NCBI GenBank assembly: GCA_028701435.1
Contig: JAQVQT010000031.1
Coordinates: forward strand, 1 to 10,546
From: Smithellaceae bacterium
Lineage (GTDB): Bacteria > Desulfobacterota > Syntrophia > Syntrophales > Smithellaceae
Length of the DNA stretch: 10,546 nt
Direction: 5' to 3'
In this document: one piece after another, positions 8,128-10,546 of the stretch
Layout of the letters: each line of letters starts with the position of its first letter
How positions within the stretch are numbered: position 1 is the stretch's first letter
Translations under genes and position numbers: made by a program
The notes under the pieces: model-generated
The model's input: only the letters and a program-made list of their open reading frames with translations
Database searches by the model: none
Told to the model about the DNA's origin: nothing

Positions 8128-9589
8128 GTTTAAAAGATAGAACCTCCAGTGAAATGTTGCCCATAACGCCCAGCAGATCCAGCTGCTCGCCTCCTTCGCC
8201 GCGCACCAGGCGAATATGTGTGACGTCCGCCGGAACCTGGTCAAAGACGGCGTCGGCCGTCACCCACCGGCCCACATAGGCCACGTTCCAGGCGTGGTAA
8301 TAAAAACGGCCGTTCATATACACCAGGCCGGTCTCTATTTGAACGGGCACGTTTGCGGCGCGAAGCAGCGCGGCGGTAAGCACCGCGTGCTCGTTGCAGT
8401 CGCCCGCCCTGTTTTTCAAAACCTCCAGGGCGTTGGGGACCGACAGGACGGGTTTTTTCTCGACGGAGCGGTACACCCAGTGCACGATTTTCTTGAGCCT
8501 GGCCTGCGGGCTGTCCTTCGGGAAAACGATTTTGGCCGCTTGTTTTTGAATTTCCGGGGCGTCGGACTGAACCAGCGGCGACGGCTGGAGATATTGCCCA
8601 AAGAGCGGAGGAGCGCTGTCCGACAAGGCCTCGGCGGGAATTTCCTCTCTGGTAATGGTTAAAATTCCGGAAGAAAACTTCTGCCTGCCGCCGGAAAGCA
8701 TCAGGGGCAGGTTGCGGACGCCGCCTGTCCGAATGACGATCTCCGTCAGGGTAGATGGTTCGGGAAGAATCCGGTTCGAGGCGATTGAAGCCATCTGCGT
8801 AAAATCAGCAACGCCTTCGACCGCGATGCCTTCGCGCGCCTTTTGGGCATCCACCTTTTCCATGGACAGGCCCAGCATGCCCGATTCTTTTAAGACTTCA
8901 CCGTCTTTGGCCAGCCAGGCGCAGTTTTTTGCGCCCATGAAGTCGGCGCAAAACTTTTGCGTTAGAACGCGCTTGCCCATGATCGGGATGATTTCATCGG
9001 CCAAGCGCGTAACCTTTACGCTGCGGAGGCCAAGCGTTGACGGGTCGAAGATACTGAAGCCGCGGGTTTGGTCCTTTTCCAGACCGCCGCGAAAGGCCGC
9101 TTCATAGATGTTTCCGCTGATGTGGGGAAGGTCCTTGAGGGGGAGGACGGTTTTCTTTTGAGCATGGGGCAGACCCGCGAAGACGACGAGTTTGTCATGG
9201 CCTGCGTAGCCCCGGGCGGCAAAACGAAAAAGACTGGAGTTGATCTCAAAATGGAAAGAGGAAAAGGTCATGTCGGGATTGAGCTCCGACTCGGTAGACA
9301 GATTCAGGGCCTGCACGACGCCCATGGTATTGATCTGCATGGCGACGCTTTCCCGCGTCTGAAAGCGGCCGTTTTCCAGCTCGGTGAAGGTGCGGTGGAT
9401 TACACCGATTTTTTTTCTGTTTTGGTAAATATTCATCCAGGATTCCGGCGAACGGGTGATTTGAACCGTTTGCGTCTCGGGAGCCGGAGCCGGTTGTTCC
9501 CGAAAGAGCTCCAGACGATAAGCCAGAAGGCCGAGAAACACCACCGTGATGCCAATGCCCCAGATCCAATGCCACTTGATTTTTGCCAT
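8120..9589 (-). CDS. Membrane-anchored transglutaminase-like cysteine enzyme, exporter-linked
   Basis: The protein has 489 residues: a short basic N-terminus, one hydrophobic helix (about 6-24) acting as an uncleaved anchor, a Pro-rich linker (about 31-38), a long beta-rich region (about 45-330) and a C-terminal transglutaminase-like core (about 360-480). The core shows the papain-like triad: Cys398 in GDCNEHA, His432 in YYHAW and Asp446 in WVTADAVF. PNALEVLKNRAGDC is a typical lead-in. By topology the enzyme faces the periplasm. Bacterial members can be proteases, amidases or cross-linking enzymes, and the substrate is unknown. The beta-rich region begins SWMNIYQNRKKIGVIH, a pattern seen in other proteins of this type. 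The frame remains open to 9718, but I chose the ATG at 9589. The anchor follows it directly, and a promoter at 9636-9664 lies inside the longer version, giving a leader of about 40 bases. The ribosome-binding site is weak (GGGAAAG, about 11 bases upstream). The stop overlaps the ATPase start. Confidence 0.9.
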   Translation of the reverse strand: MAKIKWHWIWGIGITVVFLGLLAYRLELFREQPAPAPETQTVQITRSPESWMNIYQNRKKIGVIHRTFTELENGRFQTRESVAMQINTMGVVQALNLSTESELNPDMTFSSFHFEINSSLFRFAARGYAGHDKLVVFAGLPHAQKKTVLPLKDLPHISGNIYEAAFRGGLEKDQTRGFSIFDPSTLGLRSVKVTRLADEIIPIMGKRVLTQKFCADFMGAKNCAWLAKDGEVLKESGMLGLSMEKVDAQKAREGIAVEGVADFTQMASIASNRILPEPSTLTEIVIRTGGVRNLPLMLSGGRQKFSSGILTITREEIPAEALSDSAPPLFGQYLQPSPLVQSDAPEIQKQAAKIVFPKDSPQARLKKIVHWVYRSVEKKPVLSVPNALEVLKNRAGDCNEHAVLTAALLRAANVPVQIETGLVYMNGRFYYHAWNVAYVGRWVTADAVFDQVPADVTHIRLVRGEGGEQLDLLGVMGNISLEVLSFKHD

Positions 9590-9630
9590 GCGCGCCAAAC
9601 TTTCCCAGCCGTCACAACCGGCGAAATAGG

Positions 9631-9674
9631 ACTGCAGTATATAGACAGGACGCGGCCGGGTCAACTGCCAGTAT
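9631..9674. promoter_or_regulatory. Paired ACTG/CAGT dyads, possible operator sites
   Basis: Two similar sequences, ACTGCAGTAT (9631-9640) and ACTGCCAGTAT (9664-9674), are direct repeats, and each contains an inverted ACTG...CAGT dyad (spacer 0 and 1). Their centres are about 33 bases apart, roughly three helical turns. The first overlaps the -10 element of the minus-strand promoter. The second touches the far end of its -35 element and lies upstream of the plus-strand -35. The arrangement would suit a dimeric regulator, but short dyads arise by chance and no regulator gene is next to them. Confidence 0.3.
9636..9664 (-). promoter_or_regulatory. Sigma70-type promoter for the transglutaminase/ABC operon
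   Basis: On the minus strand TTGACC (9664-9659) and TATACT (9641-9636) are separated by exactly 17 bases; each hexamer matches the sigma70 consensus at five of six positions. The expected transcription start is near 9629, giving a leader of about 40 bases before the ATG at 9589. The promoter supports the shorter N-terminus of the transglutaminase-like protein. Seen in sequence; activity is inferred. Confidence 0.65.
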
Positions 9675-9686
9675 TGGACAATTTTA

Positions 9687-9715
9687 TTGACAGCCCCATC
9701 CATCCTTCGTATAGT
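9687..9715 (+). promoter_or_regulatory. Near-consensus sigma70-type promoter, predicted to give a leaderless mRNA
   Basis: TTGACA (9687-9692, perfect match) and TATAGT (9710-9715, five of six) are separated by exactly 17 bases. Counting the last base of the -10 element as -7 places +1 at A9722, which is the A of the lipoprotein start codon. No Shine-Dalgarno sequence is visible between the -10 element and the ATG. The promoter is divergent from the minus-strand one, with 22 bases between the two -35 elements. Confidence 0.65.
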
Positions 9716-9721
9716 CACACC

Positions 9722-10165
9722 ATGAAAAAACGATGTCTGATCATTCTCGGAGGCTTGTGCCTGCTGCTTTCATCCTGCGCGGGCTGGATAATGGAAGAGC
9801 CTTCCGTGCAGCTTCGCCGGGTTTCGCTGCACCCCCGCTCTTTGACGGAAATCCACCTCATCCTTGAACTGGATGTGCAGAATCCGAATCGCTTCGATCT
9901 GACGATCCAGTCTCTTCAGTACAAACTTTTTTTAAACGAGCGTGAAATCGGAAGCGGACGTCTGGAAAAGGAAGTCCGGATTCCCGCCGATTCCGCCGCC
10001 CGGGTTCAGGCGCCGGTCACGGCCGGCTTCAAAAACTGGAACGAAAGCCTTCGGGCCGTGATCGCCGACAAGGAAATTCCCTACCGCATCGAAGGGGAGG
10101 CGAACGTCAGGACAATTTTCGGAAGCATCACCTATCCTTTTTCCAGGGGAGGGAAGATCGATTGA
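9722..10165 (+). CDS. LEA14-type (LEA_2/WHy domain) lipoprotein
   Basis: This 147-residue protein has a lipoprotein signal peptide: basic MKKR, a hydrophobic core, and the lipobox LSSC with Cys19 as the lipidated residue. Ala follows the Cys, so by the enterobacterial +2 rule it would go to the outer membrane; that rule is uncertain outside enterobacteria. The rest (about 40-145) matches the LEA_2 fold seen in plant LEA14 and many bacterial lipoproteins: alternating beta strands with DVQNPNRFDL (51-60), then LQYKLFLNEREIGSG (65-79), and a late strand pair. The biochemical role of bacterial members is not settled. The frame is open far upstream, but the ATG at 9722 is the only start that gives a proper signal peptide. 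The promoter position predicts almost no leader, and no ribosome-binding site is visible. Its stop overlaps the TTG start of the next gene. Confidence 0.88.
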   Translation: MKKRCLIILGGLCLLLSSCAGWIMEEPSVQLRRVSLHPRSLTEIHLILELDVQNPNRFDLTIQSLQYKLFLNEREIGSGRLEKEVRIPADSAARVQAPVTAGFKNWNESLRAVIADKEIPYRIEGEANVRTIFGSITYPFSRGGKID

Positions 10166-10546
10166 GAAGGAACGAAGGAAAGATCCGCACGGCCAACGGA
10201 AGCCTTTGGTATTTCGTTCACGGGAAAGACGAGAAAAAGACGCCTGTCCTCGTTCTCCACGGCGGCCCCGGCTTTTTAAGCATGGATGACGGCCTCGAAC
10301 CGCTGTGGAAGGACCGCCCGGTATTTTTTTACGACCAGTTGGGCTGCGGCAAAAGCGACCGGGCTGCGGACAAAAATTTTTATTCGGTGGAAAATTATGT
10401 CGCCGAATTGGCGGAAGTGCGGGCCGCCTTAAAGCTTGACGACGTTTACCTGATGGGATTTTCCTGGGGCTGTGCGCTGGCCTGCTCCTACCTGCTGGAT
10501 CGAAAGCCATTCGGCGTGAGGGGCGTAATGCTGTGCGCTCCTTATC
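10162..10546 (+). CDS. Proline iminopeptidase-like alpha/beta hydrolase (N-terminal part)
   Basis: The first 128 residues are present and the window end cuts the gene. HGGPG (33-37, oxyanion-hole region), DQLGCGKS (58-65) and the nucleophile elbow GFSWG with Ser101 (99-103) are the hallmarks of the proline iminopeptidase (S33) group of alpha/beta hydrolases. The catalytic Asp and His should lie beyond the window. Related enzymes include prolyl aminopeptidases and non-peptidase hydrolases, so substrate is uncertain. No signal peptide is seen; it is probably cytoplasmic. I place the start at TTG 10162-10164, which overlaps the lipoprotein stop as TTGA and has a strong GGAGG (10148-10152) 9 bases upstream. 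No ATG occurs in frame before residue 41, which would remove the HGGPG motif. The coupling implies one transcript with the lipoprotein gene. Confidence 0.88.
   Translation, partial: MRRNEGKIRTANGSLWYFVHGKDEKKTPVLVLHGGPGFLSMDDGLEPLWKDRPVFFYDQLGCGKSDRAADKNFYSVENYVAELAEVRAALKLDDVYLMGFSWGCALACSYLLDRKPFGVRGVMLCAPY

Noticed and set aside
7285..8133. A 282-codon plus-strand open frame opposite the ABC ATPase gene.
   Set aside because: It is antisense to a gene with all ABC motifs, and its translation shows no family features.
9590..9718. N-terminal extension of the transglutaminase-like protein by 43 residues.
   Set aside because: It would place both divergent promoters inside the coding region and put a non-hydrophobic stretch before the membrane anchor.
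9068..9721. Upstream extension of the lipoprotein frame opposite the transglutaminase gene.
   Set aside because: The lipoprotein signal peptide starts at 9722 and the promoter lies directly before it; the extension is antisense to a conserved gene.

Overview
The window is ordinary bacterial chromosome of moderately high G+C. The best guess for the source is an anaerobic deltaproteobacterium (Desulfobacterota, possibly Syntrophales-like). That rests on gene content: a ferredoxin-type [4Fe-4S] domain, a MogA-type molybdopterin enzyme, a divergent EF-G paralogue, a soluble multi-PAS hybrid kinase, and an LEA14-type lipoprotein. It is an inference from family distribution, not a sequence match. 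I see no rRNA, tRNA, insertion sequence, prophage or CRISPR array, and no gene-free stretch longer than about 300 bases.

Layout: (1) Bases 1-108 (+) are the C-terminal end of a ferredoxin-domain protein. (2) A minus-strand block follows, reading from 5534 down to 251. It holds an EF-G2-type GTPase, mogA overlapping it by one base, a 65-residue DUF2892 membrane protein, and a soluble three-PAS hybrid histidine kinase with a C-terminal receiver. (3) A second minus-strand block reads from 9589 down to 5700. It holds a membrane-anchored transglutaminase-like protein, an ABC ATPase overlapping it by 8 bases, and a 565-residue ABC-2-type permease 4 bases further on. (4) A 132-base divergent intergenic region carries a recognisable sigma70-type promoter on each strand. 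(5) Reading rightward are an LEA14-type lipoprotein and, overlapping its stop codon, a TTG-initiated proline-iminopeptidase-like alpha/beta hydrolase cut off by the window end.

How the genes work together: the transglutaminase/ATPase/permease trio is tightly coupled and looks like one functional unit, an exporter with a periplasmic cysteine-enzyme partner. The divergent lipoprotein and hydrolase share its control region and may belong to the same process, but that is a hypothesis. The EF-G2/mogA/DUF2892/kinase run looks like a run of co-transcribed housekeeping and signalling genes with no clear common pathway.

The points most worth checking are a plus-strand promoter that predicts a leaderless mRNA for the lipoprotein, two ACTG/CAGT dyads inside the divergent promoter region, the coupled transglutaminase/exporter operon, and the altered GTPase motifs of the EF-G paralogue. 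I did not find anything I can call a new defence or mobile system here.
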